Part shown: one piece after another, positions 34,521-47,780 of the stretch
Numbering within the stretch: the stretch's first letter is position 1
Layout: every line of letters begins with the position of its first letter
DNA from: Gnetum montanum
Lineage: Eukaryota; Streptophyta; Gnetopsida; Gnetales; Gnetaceae
Length of the DNA stretch: 60,546 bases
Assembly: GCA_015680685.1 (NCBI GenBank)
Contig: MNCI01004106.1
Location: forward strand, 79,218-139,763
Direction of reading: 5' to 3'
Translations under genes and position numbers: made by a program
The notes under the pieces: model-generated
What the model was told of the DNA's origin: nothing
The model's database searches: none
Seen by the model: only the letters and a program-made list of their open reading frames with translations

Positions 34521-36540
34521 TAAACCTTAATTACTTGGTTAACTATGAGTTGTAAATTACCTTTGATTGCTAAGTGTCTAATTCCTAAGTCACAAGCTAC
34601 CGTCATCCCTTTGATCAAACCTTCATGCTCTGCTATGTTGTTAGTACATGGAAACTTAAAATGATGGGTGAAGGGTCAGATTTCACTAGATGGAAATGTT
34701 ATGATGGTCTCAACACTACCCCCATGCGTAGTTGAAGCTCTATCAAAGTACAAGACCACCTCATAATCCTCAGGTACTTGGCTAATAATGTTAATGTATT
34801 TATCAGGGAACTCAAGATCTATGGCTACTTGGTCATCAACAGGTGAAATTGTAAGTTGTAGAACTATAGCTTGACCTTTTGTTGAAGATTGAGAGACGTA
34901 ATGAAGGTTAAACTCCATGGTTATGACTTTTCATTGGGCTATACGACTACTTTCATAAATATTGGCCATTATGACTCTAAGTATATTGTCCTTGCAAATG
35001 ATGTTAACTTGGCTTCTAAAGAGGTAGTATCTCCACTTCTTTAAAAAGAAGACTAGTGCTAGACAATACTTCTCCACTTCAGTGTATTAGGTCTCATGGA
35101 CAACTAACATGTGGCTAAGATAGTATACGGGAATTTTTGCTCCATCATCATGTTTTTGATAGATTAGAGAGGCAATGGATGTGTTGGAGATGATAAGTTA
35201 AATGTAAAATGGTTTACCCTCTTGTGGAGGATAGATTGTCAGTAGTTGTGTCAACTCTTACTTAAGATTTTCAAAGGCCTCTTGACATTGAGCCATCTAC
35301 TCGTAGTAACCTCCTTTCTTAAGTAAGTGTTGCAAGGGCTATAATGTATTTGCAAGCCTAGTGATAAACCTACGAATAAACTGCAATCTACCTTGTAATC
35401 CTTGAAGCTCCTCAAGGTTGGTAGGCACTACTAATTTAGATATGGCCTTAACCTTATTAGGATTGACATGTATCCTTGCTTTAGAGACTACAAAGCCAAG
35501 CATCTTATTGATCTTGATACCAAAGACACATTTCTTGGGATTAAGCTTAAGCTCATATTTAAGGCATTGTTTAAGCATAAGGTTTAGGGCATTAGCATGG
35601 TCATTGGCAACTTGGACTTAATGGCTATATCATCTACATAGTCATTAAGTAAACCTAACATATAATCATTGAATATATAGGTCATGGCTCATTGATAAAT
35701 TGCTCCAGCATTCTTAAGGTTAAATGACAACATAGTATGGAAAAATGTACCCCATGGGGTCAGAAAGGTCATGCCAAGTTGATGCTCTGGGTTGATCTTA
35801 ATTTGGTTATATACTGAGAATCCATCCATAAATGACAACAAGGCATGTCTAACTATAGTATTGATAAGTTGATCAATGATAGGAAAAGGGAAGATATCCT
35901 TGATGATCACTTTATTTAGGTCTTGAAAGTTAATATAAATATGGATACTCCCATTTTTATTAGGGACTACCACTATGTTGGGCATCCATTTTGCATAATT
36001 GACAACCCTAATGAAACTATCTTGGTAGAGCTTTGAGATCTTATCGTGAACTGCCAAGGCCAAATTAGGTCTAGTTCTGTGCACTTTCTACTTAATTAGT
36101 TTAATGCTAGGGTCTAGTATGATGTTGTGCTAGATTAAATGTGGGTCTAGGCTTAGCATATCTTCATATGACCAAGCAAAGACCTTAATTTTGTCTTGTA
36201 GAACCTTGGTGATGTCTTGAGCATATTGAGGTTTCAGTGAGGAACTTAGTTTAAGGGTTTTATCCGCACCACCATGTGTTGTGACAGGAATCTCAATTAG
36301 AGGGTTTTTAATTATGTCACCTACCTCTAAGTTAAGGGTTGTGACTAGGTTTTCAAGACATTATAGAGGTGTCTCTATTCAGGCTATGTGGTCTACAAGA
36401 ATCTCAAGCTTAAGATCTAGGCAATTAAGGTCAATACACCATTCAACATCACCATGAGATTCATGTAGATACAAAGGCAAACTGATTTGCTCCGAGGGAC
36501 ACATACTTTGATCCTACATATAAACCAAAAGCATATTAAG
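34521..36540 (-). pseudogene. element 3 reverse transcriptase and RNase H
   Basis: From 36540 down: a lead-in with LEVGDIIKNPLIEIPVTTHG, the RT start LALAVHDKISKLYQDSFIRV, then WMPNIVVVPNKNGSIHIYIN, FSVYNQIKINPEHQLGMTFL and WGTFFHTMLSFNLKNAGA. The active site YVDDIAIKS is intact at about 35630. The thumb reads KYELKLNPKKCVFGIKINKM. RNase H retains MEFNLHYVSQSSTKGQAI and VVLYFDRASTTHGG, where the usual YFDG is YFDR. TAG and TAA stops interrupt several places. The start is probably an exon start behind the long insert. Confidence 0.85.
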
Positions 36541-37380
36541 TGTCACTTGAGTAAAACTAAATAAATAATGCTAAAATGCTATAAAATCATGTAAACACAT
36601 GCATATTTAATGCAAACAAGGTTATCCAAAATCATCAATGAGGTAAGGATAATTTGAAAAAGTATAATAAAGGCCAAACAAAGGTCAAGCAAGGAGAAGT
36701 ATAGGAAATAAGGCTACAAATGGTCAAAAAGGACACAGTTTCACCAATTTTAGGCTTTAGTGGGCCATTATACTAGTTTAGAGTCTTGGTGGACTATAAT
36801 GCTAGTTTAAGGTCTTAGTGGGCCATGGTCACATGGTGTCAAACGATGGTCAGGGAAGGTGAAATTCCATTATTTGATACCATTAAAAGGCCAAAAAAAG
36901 GAAAATAATGCTATAATAAGGTAAATAAAGAACATATAAGACTATATAAAGGCCATAGAAGGTCAACAAGGGCAAGAAAGCAACACAAGTCCAAAATGAG
37001 CTAAAACACTATGTAATAAGGCAAAAATCAAGAAAAACAGGTTGCATATGATGAAATTTGGATAATATAGGTAAAAATGGTTAGGTTTTACTAGTTTTAG
37101 GCCTTAGTAGTCCATGTTTTAAGGCTAAAAGCTTATTAGGTGAGTTTGGACATAGTCAGGATTATTTCTAGGCTATTTGGACCTAAAAATCAGGAGTTTT
37201 GATGCTTCCACGCTAGCCAGTATTGAAGAATGGAACCTCAGAATGGAAACTAAGGAAATTGGATTTTGGGACATTCAAAGGTCCAAAATTAAGGTTTCAA
37301 GGCCTCCCCCAAGGTAGCATAGGGCCAAATCTATCAAACTTGGGCACTCCAAAGGTCTATAGAGGCCAAAAGTAGGTTTT
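36541..37380 (-). other. RT-proximal side of the insert, with dispersed motif
   Basis: No gene. Copies of CTAGTTTAAGGTCTTAGTGGGCC (in parts: TATACTAGTTTA, GCTAGTTTAAGG) at 36750-36830, AAGGTCAA-rich elsewhere. It matches 9641-10300 and 52341-53000 in order of motifs. Confidence 0.5.
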
Positions 37381-40300
37381 GAAGCCTTTCCTCCTATTTC
37401 CACACTAGAAAGCTTGGAAGAGAGGGGGTTCAACATGGATAATAAAAATATAAGTAAAAAGAGAATCAAACATGGTCAAATAGGCATCTGGAACCAAAAT
37501 TTGAAAGTTGTGCATCCTCTAGCTTCATTTTGATGCCATTGGAGTTAGTTTTGGGAATCGAAACATGATAAAATAGCTTTCCCCCTTTCTTCCATGCTAG
37601 GAATAGTATCTTTGGTGTGGAAGAATGAGGGGACATTTGTTTTGTGGATTCAAGATGGTTTAAGAGCACTTTGACTAGGTTCCTAGGTCCATAGGGCTAT
37701 AGGTCAAGATTTTGAAAGTTTTTAACTAATTTTGGACACATTTGGAGGTCATTCATGAGCACCTAAGATCATTCCACCTATTTTCACACTAGAAGAGTTG
37801 ATCCAATATGAAATATTGGGAGGAATTAATTTTGGAGGTTAAAATGAGGTCAAAAAAGTAAAATTTTAAGGCTATGAGGTCCTAGGCTTCTTTGGCGTAG
37901 ATCTTTGGCTTTTGGGAGTGTCATGTTGCCTCTAAAAGTAGAAAAATAGCTTTTTCCCCTTATTTCCATGCCATCTAGCATGGATGGAATCCTATCTATT
38001 GTGGATGGAGTAAGAATCCTAGATCTAGGCTAATTTGGATCACAATCGATTGTGCATGTTAGCTTCTAGAGTAGCTAGGGCCAAGGGCTAGGGTTTCATG
38101 TTAAAATTTGATAATTATGAGTACTTCTAAGTGTTTTTTGGACTTCCCACCTTTTTTCCACACTAGGACTACAAAGCTTAGTGTGGAAGACAAGGGGGAA
38201 CCACTTTTTGGCCATTTGATAGCAGTTTTCTAAAGTTTGAAGGCTCCAATAGTTGCTGATAGGGTTCTAGAGTGCATGCATAGTTATCTAATGTTATTTT
38301 GAGGTGTTTAGGAGCTTTGAATGAGTATCCCAATGATTTTCATGCTTCCCTACATGAAAGAGAGGATCCTCAGCATGGAAAAACCATAAATATAAGATAT
38401 GAACTAGTTTTAGCCTTAATTGATCATGCATGTGTACCTCTAGGGTTGGTGAAGTTGAGGACTAGGGTTTAGGGTCAAAAATGGTCACTTTGGAGGTTTC
38501 CTAAATTTTTTTGTGCTTTTCCCCTTTTTTCCACACTGGGGATAGTATGCATAGCATGGAAGACTAGGGGAGTAGCATTTTCACGTTATGTGTTCACTTT
38601 TGTAGGGTTTGAAGGCACGAGAAGGTGTGAAACTGGTCTTAGGGTTATGTAAGGTTGTAGGATGTTTGTTTATTATACTTAAAGGCTATTTTGGAGTCTT
38701 GAAAAATTTTTCCTATTTTTTTCCATGTTGGCCAATGTGGAAGAGGGAGCCCTTAGTGTAGAAAAACTAGGGAATCCTAATTTTCACTATTTTTTATCAT
38801 CTCTAGCTATGCATGTGGGGTTCTAAGGTTACTAGTATTGACTACTGACATTTGATGATAAAATTTGGTTGTTTCAAGAGTTATTAGATAGTTTTTGACT
38901 TTTCCTCCTTGTTCCACACTAGGGCTTTTATGCTCAACATGGAAAATTAGGGGGGAAGAATTTTTTGACTATTCTAGTCATGTTTAGAGAGTCTGAGGGT
39001 CCTAGTGTGAGTAGATAGGATCCTAGAACACACATAGGGCTTTTAAACATTTTTTTAAGTTCTCTAAGGGATAGTTTGGTATTCGCAATATTTTCCCCTT
39101 TCTTCCACACTAGCCAAGGTGGAGGAGGTGGCTTCTAGCATGGAGGGTTCAAGAGACTCTACTTTTTTGCTATTTTTGGTAGGTTTGGCCATGCATAAGT
39201 GTCTATAGGGTTGTTGGTGTTGGCTATTAATGTCTATGGTCAAAATCCAATCATTTTGAAGGTTTTGAGTGGGTTTTTAGGCTTCCCCCTTCATCCACAC
39301 TAATGGTGTGATGCTCAGCATGGATGAGACCTTCCCTAGCATGGATAACTAAAGGGGGGCATGTTTTGATCATTTTAGGTGGCTTTTAGAAGTTGAGAGG
39401 CTTCTAGAGGGGTTGGGTTACTTCTAGAAGTTAAATTACATGAACTCTTTCATAGTTTTAGCTTCCCCCTTCCATCCACACTAGGACTAGGATTCTTAGC
39501 ATGGAAGAGGTCCCCCCTAGTGTGGAAGAACTAAGAAAGTCAAATCTAGGCCAGTCCGATAGGCAATTGACCATGCATGTTAGTCTTCATGGTTGCTAGT
39601 GTCAATGGTCAATACTAGGTATTAAGATTTAGTAGTTTGGAGGCTTCTAAGTACCTCATGAAGTTTCCCCCATTTCTTCCATGCAGGGCATGATGGCGCT
39701 AGTGTGGATGAGAGTGGGATGATAGTTTTGTGCCATATTTGACTGTGTTTGGAGCATTCTAAAGCTCTATAGGATTCTAGCAGGGTCTAGGGGTCACTAG
39801 GCTTTGAGAAATGGTTACTAGGTAGTCCATTTAGGCTTCCCCCACCTATCCATGTTGAGGATGAGATGCTCACCATGGATGAAGTCTTTCCTAAGGTGGA
39901 AACACAAAATCCCAAGGTTTTGACTTTGTTTGGTGAGGTTTCGAGGTTGCCAAGAATGCTTGGAGGGGTTCTAGGTCATGTGGGCCCACTTTCAGGGTCA
40001 ACGTTTGCTGGGGGTGGGGGGGTTGCCGCAAGGGGTGCAAGGGATGGAAAAGAATAAGAATAGGTGTTATTGCCCTAGTGTGGAAACCTAAATTTCCTAG
40101 ATTTGTCCATGTGTCCATATCTTGTGGGAGCCTAGGGTTGAAGAAAGGCAGGTTTTGGTTACTAACATGGCAAAAAAATATGTTTTAATGATTTTAAAAA
40201 ATGGCATGCATGTATCCATTCTGGATATGATATCCCTAGTGTGGATGCATGGGAGTCAAGGCTTGGTTATTTTTCTAAGTGTTTAACAGATTAAAACCCA
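37381..40300. repeat. about 190-bp degenerate tandem array with CTTCCACACTAG core (element 3)
   Basis: The core TTTCCACACTAG..TAGCATGGAAG (often CCCCTTTCTTCCACACTAGG) recurs at about 37385, 37580, 37770, 37962, 38150, 38345, 38525, 38715, 38905, 39095, 39290, 39470, 39665 and 39840. Spacing is about 190 bp. Many cores form hairpins because CTTCCACACTA pairs with TAGTGTGGAAG. Between cores the units are diverged. The array lies just upstream of the antisense gene. Confidence 0.75.
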
Positions 40301-40414
40301 GTGTTGATGCAAATTTTTGGCTAAGAAGGAAGAAGTATGGTGGGGCCAACAACCCAAAAATTTAAAATTTTGAAACGTGAAGTTTTTTCCCACCAACCTT
40401 AGCATGGAAGAAAG

Positions 40415-40462
40415 TTCTCTCTCTCTCTCTCTCTCTCTCGCACCCCCCCCCTCCCCCCCCTT
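40415..40462. repeat. CT microsatellite followed by C tract
   Basis: About twelve CT repeats and then runs of C with single T, just upstream of the antisense gene's first exon. Pyrimidine tracts like this are frequent near plant transcription starts. Confidence 0.8.
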
Positions 40463-40735
40463 TGCACTTCAATGCACATGGATTTATGGTACACTGAATT
40501 GGTAGTTGGGGTTTAGAGGTGGGCGTTTAGGTTTAGATGTGTTTTAATGCCAAATTTTACAAGTTTCCAATTACAATTATCATTCTTGCAAACTGTACAT
40601 TAGAGGAGAGCTATGGTAGAGATTTTTGTGGTAGAAGCAACTATCCTTAGCATGGAAGCATCCATTTCTTCCTATCCATAGCGTAGAACTTCTATTCTTC
40701 TCAATTTCAAGATACTCCTAATGTTGAGCCTACCA

Positions 40736-43700
40736 TGGCGCTAAAACAACATGGAGGGAAGAGCCAAAATCCAAGGATTTAGAAGGTGGATGAACAGGTA
40801 AGTAATCTATTAGGGCTACCTAGGCCCATTTCAATCCAATTTTCTTTTGTTGCTACTCTAATGTAGGCAATTATAAGCATTTTTGCTTTGGTCTTTAGCT
40901 ATTTTTATTACTTTTATTATGTCTTTCTTACCACATATAGGGTTATTTTTCTTAGATCTATGCTAATGTCGGGGGTAAAAAAAAGTTTTGATGAAATCCC
41001 ACCTCTTATTTTTGTTGTTTCTATGTAGATCCATGGTTGTTTCATTGTTTTGGCCTCAATAGATTCGAATTTTAAAATTAAGGTTGCTATTTTCATGGTT
41101 TTTCCCAAAATTTGGTGATATGGTCATTTTTCTCACATCTAGGCCAAAATATTCATCAAAGTTAAATTTCAACAACATCCTACCCATTATTTTGGTGTGT
41201 TTTCTAATGGGCATTGATTATTTTGGCTATTTTGGCTATGTTTTTATAGCTATGTTAAGTTGGGTTTTATCTTTTTAGCTTTTTACGTGAAAAAGCAAGC
41301 AAAGTTTTGTATTTTTTCTTAAGAAAATTGCTACATAATTTTCAAATACAATGTTATGTATTTTTAGCCTTATGTTTAAGCTCTCCAATGGCTATTATCT
41401 TGGTTGATTTGGATTAGTAATGATGGAATTATGACTATTTTCCTAAGGTCATGTAGTCAGGTTTTTCAAGCCATTTTTAAAATTTCATGTAAGTTCATGA
41501 ATTGTTTCTAAGTAAATGAAACGGTTTTAAGCTATTTTTTAGTTACAGATAGGTGGGCCTTGGCTTTATATTTTCAACAGAGGTGAAGTCACTCTGATTG
41601 GCTTTAAAATGAATTTTTTATGAATTTATTTTTGCTAAGCCTATGTCAAAAGGAGGTTTGTGCATTTTTTAGATTCTTATCCAAGTTGGTAACATTTTTC
41701 TACACAAAAGAGAATGGTTTTGAATTTTTATTAAACTTTAGTACATAGGGCTTGATTTAAGCTTTCAATTGGTGGTGGAATTACTTCATTTGGAGGTCAG
41801 TTAAATTTTTGGTGAATATTTTATCAACCCTACATGAAAGGAGGATTTATCATGATGACTACAATTTTTTTGCTAATTTGTCTATGTTTCATGTAAAAAA
41901 AACTTATGTATTTCTAGCTGCCATGGTCATGGCTAAAAGGTCTATTATTTCAAGATTCCTTTTATGGTGGAATCACTAAAATCAGAGCCCAAATAAATTT
42001 TTAATAAATTTTGGTTAAATTGTGCACATAAGGTTAAATTTTGGATGGATGTGATTGATATGCATAGTTTTTCTTGTAAAACTTATGTTTTAAATTTTTT
42101 TTAAAGAAAAGTAAAGGCTTTACTATTTTTAGAAATATTTTTACTATGGCTATATGCTTTTTCTAAATTTTAATGTTTTTTCTATGTTTAGGCATGGTTT
42201 AATCTAAGGCTTAATTTTGGCTATAATATTTTGTGTTATGAAGTAAAAGGCTATGGATGGTTGTACTAATGCATTTGTGGAATTTCTTAAGTCAACTTAG
42301 ATAAACACCTTATAGCTTTTTATAGAGGTTAATTTCATCTCCAACTAGGATGTGTTTTCCAAATTTGCTAAGTAATTCCAAATGGTGATAATGTAAGGTT
42401 ATGCAATGTTGTAATAATGCTTTTTTTTAAATGGAATTTCATAAGCTAAATTAGATAAACACCTTAGAGCTTTTTACAGAGGCTAATTTCACCTTCGACT
42501 AGGTTGTTTTTTCCAGGGTTGATAAGTAATTCCAATTGTTCATAATGTTTTTTCTTTGACCATGTAGGGTTTACTTGAAGCCCATCCTCATCATTGTGGA
42601 GTTGGTGGGCATTCTATGCTACATTGGTCATCCTAAGACCAATACCCCTCTCGCTGATATGTCCTTGGGGAAGCTATCACTGTGGTTCTAGCCTCGGGCA
42701 AGGGAATTCCTTACCTATATTCTACAAAACTTCAATGTGATGTTGTGGTCACACTTGTTTGTAGATGTGGCTAAGGCTATAGTGGAGACCTTGTTGCCTT
42801 AGGCATCCAACTTGATTGTAAAGTTTATCACTAACAATTCACCTCCTAGGACATTAATGGAAATAACAAACACCATCAGTCCACATTACCTTACTGAGAT
42901 TTGGATGATGCTAGAGTATAGCTAGTACAATGCTAACAACACTTTGATGATGATTCATAGGACCCACACATTGTTCCAAAACTCACTTGGCACCATGTAT
43001 CATCTACTAGGATAAGCATAGTTGTTATAGTGTTTTCATGTTTTTATGGCTTTACTAGCTAAACTACCTTTTTAAAATTCTTTGGTCTTATGAGCTTCTT
43101 ATAGGTACAAGGTCAATGATCAAGGCTTGATCATTAATGATCAAACCTCAGTAGTGGCTCAAACTACCCTAGATGAATTCACCAAGGGCCCCTAGATTAG
43201 AATTGTTGTGTATCAATAGTTAAGAGGGAACTTTGATGCCTACACTACAAGATTCATCCTTGTATACAAGAAGTGTAAGGATGATGAAACAATGCATAAC
43301 TAGTGTGTAGACTTTGATAACTCCATGGTTTAAACCCTTGTAACTAGAACCTCCACTCAAACTACACTAAAGAAGAAGAGGAAAGGTAAACATAAAGGCT
43401 ATAACTTCTAATGTTTTAATGATTATGAAAATTCTAACTATTCTATTTCTTTGACTATTTATTAAACTTACTGATGTTGATGCTAAAATTTGGTTGTTTC
43501 TTTGCAAGACCTTCTACCTCTATTAATGTTACCATACCACTTTTAGGGGCATGTCATGAGGATATCATCATCCTAAAGTTTGGTGATGTGGTACTAGCAG
43601 AGGAGTGGCTTAGGGGATAGGCACCCGGGTACATTTAAGCAAACATCTAGTGTGTTGGTTTACTTGATGTAGTTATGGCATCCATTCCTTCCATGGTATG

Positions 43701-46182
43701 AAGTTTTTTCATGTCATTGACTCCTTCGATGAGAAGGTTGGTTGTTTTAGCATCATCGTCTAGGATGTGAAGGTTAACATGGATATTGATGAGGACCTCC
43801 TTTGTAACTTGTTTGATGTTCTCATTGATGCGGCAAAGGTTCCTACCAGGATAGTGAAGGAATCAAACTATCATGAAGAAGTTTTAGAGTGGCTTGATGT
43901 CAACATGGACCATTCTAAAATTTCCATGGATGGCTCCATGAACCTTGATGCAAAGGATTCATATCCTTTGTTTAGGTCTCTTCATTTCCTAAACTATTAG
44001 CACAAAAGAAGGTGATTAGAATTGAATAGGGTTGGACCTTTATGAAAGTCCTAATGGATGACATTTGATTCAACTGGGTGGCTGCTTTGGTTGTTGGGCT
44101 TCAAAAGGAGATGCTTAGACTCTGTGCAAACACCTCTACAATAATCCACATGCACTTTGCATTTTTTGTGGGTCATTTAAAGAGGTTTGTGAAGTTTTTG
44201 GTGGTGTATAGGAATGGACAATGGGTTACCCAAGACCCAAGACAACTTTCTAAGCCTTGGATAAAGCACATTTATCCAACAGTGTAGGTCTACAAACCAC
44301 CAAAGGGGATGAATGATACACTATTCATTACTACTAAGAATCTTGATGTTAGGCAATGTGAGTCCCCTAATAGCATGGATGATAAGGAGCATCTCACATT
44401 TCCAATGAGCATCCTAGAAGTCAAACGACTATTCAGGGAGGCCAAAGGGATAGCCAGAGAGAAACTTAAGAGGCCTATGGAGGAAGCATCACTAACATTA
44501 GACCAACCTACTTGGAAGAAGCTTAAGTTTAAGCTTAGGTCATCACAACAAGCAGTCATATGTATGCCTTATTTAAATATTTCTTTTTTATGTTTTAAAC
44601 TTTATGGCTACTTTATGGTTTCATGTGTTAACTAGTTTTCTATGTGCTATGGTTGTAGATAAGCATTAGGTTATGGTAGCTCAAGCTGCCACAAAGGTAG
44701 AACAATGGCATGTAGAAGAGGCACTCCTAAAGAAACTTGAGGTTGAAGGGTTTGCCAATGTAGACATAAATGATCTAGATGCTTTGTTCAGTGAGGCAGT
44801 GTTGGGTACATCCCCCATCATCATCCTAGAGGAGGAAGAAGAGGAGGAGCTAGGTATGACCATGCCTTAATGTTTTCATCATATCTTATAGTTTAATTTG
44901 GTTTTCATCCTAACCATTCGATGATTGTTATGCTTATAGTAGTTCCTAAGCCACTAGTGCAAGCCACTGTCCCTAAGTTTCATGTGAAACCATGGGTGAA
45001 GACTCTAGACAAGGTGGAGTTCATACATGGGATGGCTAAGGACATCATCAACCAATTACAATAAGTTGCATCCAAGATATTTAATAACTTCATTTTATGT
45101 GCTTTAGTTGTTTGGCTATGTTATAGGCTATGCTTGTGTTATGGCTATCTTAGGTTGTACATTATGTTTATTATTATATTTCATATTTTTGTAGTGCCTT
45201 TTGTGGAGTGGGACCCTAGTAGAAGCATGGAAATTGACTCCTTGCCTAAGCTTTCCTCCTATGTATCTAGTGTATCCTTGAAGTTGTACGAGATTGCTAA
45301 TGTTGTGTGCAAAAACTTCATTGGAGCTAGAGAGGTCCAATGAATCCCTATGAAAGGAAGTTATGGCCTTAAGGAAGAAGACTCAATGTTAAGATGAAAC
45401 TATTAGAGATCTTCGAGACCACAAGGCCATTGTGGAAGCCCAAGTGGTAAACTCAAGGGAATTGCAAACTAGGGAGATCATGTGGACCCACTACTAGCAT
45501 GTCATTCAGGACAAAGTATTGATCTTATAGGAGATGGTGGAACCAACGTATGTAGATGGACCTCATCTCCTAGAAGGTTGAGGATTGGAAAGATCATTGT
45601 GCTTGGATCCTAGATTGGAGCAAGAAATAAAAGGCCCACAAGCAACAATACAAGGTAGATTGTGGGGCCTACCTTAAGTGGCTCAAGGAGGAGTTAGTGC
45701 AATGGTGTAAGAGAGAGCTATTCATCTAGGGGATCAAGGTAGTAAGTGCTTATTAGCTTTTTAAGAGTACTCTCATAGTGGAGAAATCCCCTACTACTCA
45801 GATTACACAACTATAGGAGAGACCTCTATAGTTTCTATGGCCTAATATCCACCTACTTAGATTGCAGTAGATAGGATTGACATCCTTTCTAGCATTGATC
45901 TTGGTGATGTTGACTAGGTTAACATGATGGAGAACTAGATCATCCATTGTTTAGAGGAAGGCCTTCCACATCTACCTGTGAAACTTATGAAGTTGGAATC
46001 TCCATAGGTTTGATGTATTTTATGTTTTAGTTTTTGTTTTAAGTTATGATTTTGGCTATTGGTCACTAACTGGGTATGTTATATTTTAGGCATGAAGAGA
46101 CATTGGAAGCCCCAGTGGTAAGGGTGGAAATGACCCACCACTTCCTTCTCTAGATGCCCCTCAGCAACCTCCATCAACTTAG
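40736..46182 (+). pseudogene. antisense multi-exon gene: FCP1/NIF-like phosphatase relic plus unknown and coiled-coil parts (copy A)
   Basis: This runs opposite to element 3's pol. Exon 1 may start at ATGGCGCTAAAACAACATGG (40736) and end GATGAACAG/GTAAGT (donor at 40799). After a T-rich intron of about 1.77 kb, exon 2 (42568-43015) reads VYLKPILIIVELVGILCYI, then ILQNFNVMLWSHLFVDVAKA and YNANNTLMMIHRTHTLF. This follows the FCP1/NIF HAD-phosphatase order (DLNG motif, 'NFEVGIWSS', 'NTLLVDDSPYKALxNPP'), but the motif I Asp reads Glu and the DDSP motif is lost. An exon from 43105 starts YKVNDQG. Later exons (43540-44000, 44040-44600, 44670-44870, 44940-45070, 45195-46180) encode an unknown domain (NGQWVTQDPRQLSKPWIKH), an acidic tail and Glu/Lys-rich coiled-coil sequence with many stops. 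Confidence 0.6.
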
Positions 46183-46494
46183 TTTGTTGACTATTTGTTT
46201 TTATTTTCATGTTGATGGTTATTATTAGCTAAGACTATGTTGTAGATGGTTATTATTATTTTTTGACATTTGTGCCACACAGTGTGGCCATGACTATTTA
46301 TGTTATGGACACTTTAAATTTAAATTTTAAAATTTTGATTTTATTTTTGGCCATACATATTTTTGTAGTAAACATTGTAAATGTTGTGAATGTTGTAAAT
46401 GGCTAGGTTGACATTTTTGGTTACAACATTAAATGACCAATTGATGTTATAATAGCCTAAAGAAAAATAAGTATAATAATAATAATAAAATGTT
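46183..46494. other. AT-rich 3' flank of antisense gene
   Basis: No coding. TTTAAATTTAAATTTTAAAATTTT-like sequence near 46315 and a run of AATAAT near 46470; it may hold the antisense gene's polyadenylation signals. Confidence 0.3.
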
Positions 46495-46700
46495 TTCTAG
46501 TTTTGGGCCATCATAGGCGCAACTTGTATTGTGTTGCCATTTTAAGATCATGATGGGCCATATTGCTAGTTTAAAGTCTTAGCAGACTACGATGCTAGAT
46601 TAGAGTCTTAGAAAACTGTAATTTTGTTAGTTTAAGACCATGGTGGGCCATGTTGTGTAATTATCTTTGCCATTTTAAGGCCATGATGGGCCATGGTGTC
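46495..46700 (-). repeat. dispersed motif array at protease side of the insert
   Basis: Four to five copies of the form TTTAAGACCATGATGGGCCATRTTGCTAG (in parts: TTTAAGRCC, ATGATGGGCCAT, GCTAGTTTAA). They flank the 3' end of the antisense gene, as the 22815-22960 copies do in element 2. Confidence 0.6.
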
Positions 46701-47149
46701 TATATATTGTTTTTGGAAATTTTATGTTTTAAGGCTTTTTTGATGTTTATAACATGAGTAAAAGTAAAGAAAAAGAAAGGTTGTAATAAGTAAAAATGAA
46801 AATGAAAGTAGAAACTTACCCTATATGTATAAAGAGTAAAATAAAGAGCATAAAATGGTATAAAAAATTAAGAAAGAATGGTTAGGCCACATGGCTATTG
46901 GTGCATCTACCTATAGGGGCATGGGATGAAAAAGGTTAAGGTGAACTTCACTTGTGCAAATTCTTCCTAATCTTTGCAAGACTAGGAAATGAGTAAGGTC
47001 TACCCTGCATAAGCTTATATTCACCATCCCCTTTGCTGATGATGTTAAAATAAGTTCATGCCATAATGTGTCCCATTGCTTATTGTTGTTATTGTTGGAT
47101 TTTTTTGGGTTCTTGAGTTTCATGGCTGGGAGCTTCTTCTTGAAGCTCC
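46701..47149 (-). other. decayed coding after protease of element 3
   Basis: Minus-strand frames contain LQEEAPSHETQEPKK and YSFPSLAKIRKNLHK, probably the end of the protease-containing exon with stops. From 46701 to 46880 nothing is recognisable. Confidence 0.35.
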
Positions 47150-47780
47150 ACTTCAAACCCCTACTCTATGTTCACATTGTTGATAGCCAGGGAAACCACA
47201 TTATCACCATGAATGATGATTTCACCTCCCTTGAAAGGTAGATAAATTTCTTTATAAATAGGTGAGGATATGGCTCATAATTGAGCCAACCATAGTCTTT
47301 CTAGGATAAGCTTGAACCCTGGTGTTTCTTCCATCACCAAGAAATTGGTAGTTGTGGGGAATTGCTATCTTGTCAAAAAGTTTAAGGAGATAGACCCCTT
47401 GGTGGCAACCCTTGATTTGTTAAAAGACTTGAGGGTAGTTATTGATGTAGGTTGTATATACTCAGTTAGGCCTAAGAATTCAAAAATGGTGCATGGGATG
47501 ATGTTGGTTGTGGCTCCATCATCAACATGCACTGATGCACTTTAATTTTTCCTAGACATATGGTTATGAATAGAGGAGCCCTAGTTCATCATTTTGGAGA
47601 TTAACCTTGATTTCACTATTACAAAATATCAAGGGTGTTAGCTTCTCCTAACTTGATGGTGTAGGGACCATCATTGCATGGATGGATTCCTCGTTAGCAG
47701 GGATGTTCTCACTATCAGGGATAGAAGTCAACATTTTGACTAGTGAATCATGATGTATGACGAAAGTCATGATTAGGTCA
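47150..47780 (-). pseudogene. element 3 protease domain
   Basis: Minus-strand translation shows the lead-in MLTSIPDSENIPANEESIHA, then the active site VHVDDGATTNIIP at about 47530 and ETPGFKLILERLWLAQL (the LGRxWL signature with G to E). It ends IYKEIYLPFKGGEIIIHGDN, matching element 2's EIHLPYAGGEVVIRGDKI. Two or more stops are present (for example LTR-stop-QFP). It would process the polyprotein; this copy is inactive. Confidence 0.8.

Noticed and set aside
44681-44863. Ser-rich minus-strand frame
   Set aside because: It is the complement of the acidic Glu-rich exon of the antisense gene.
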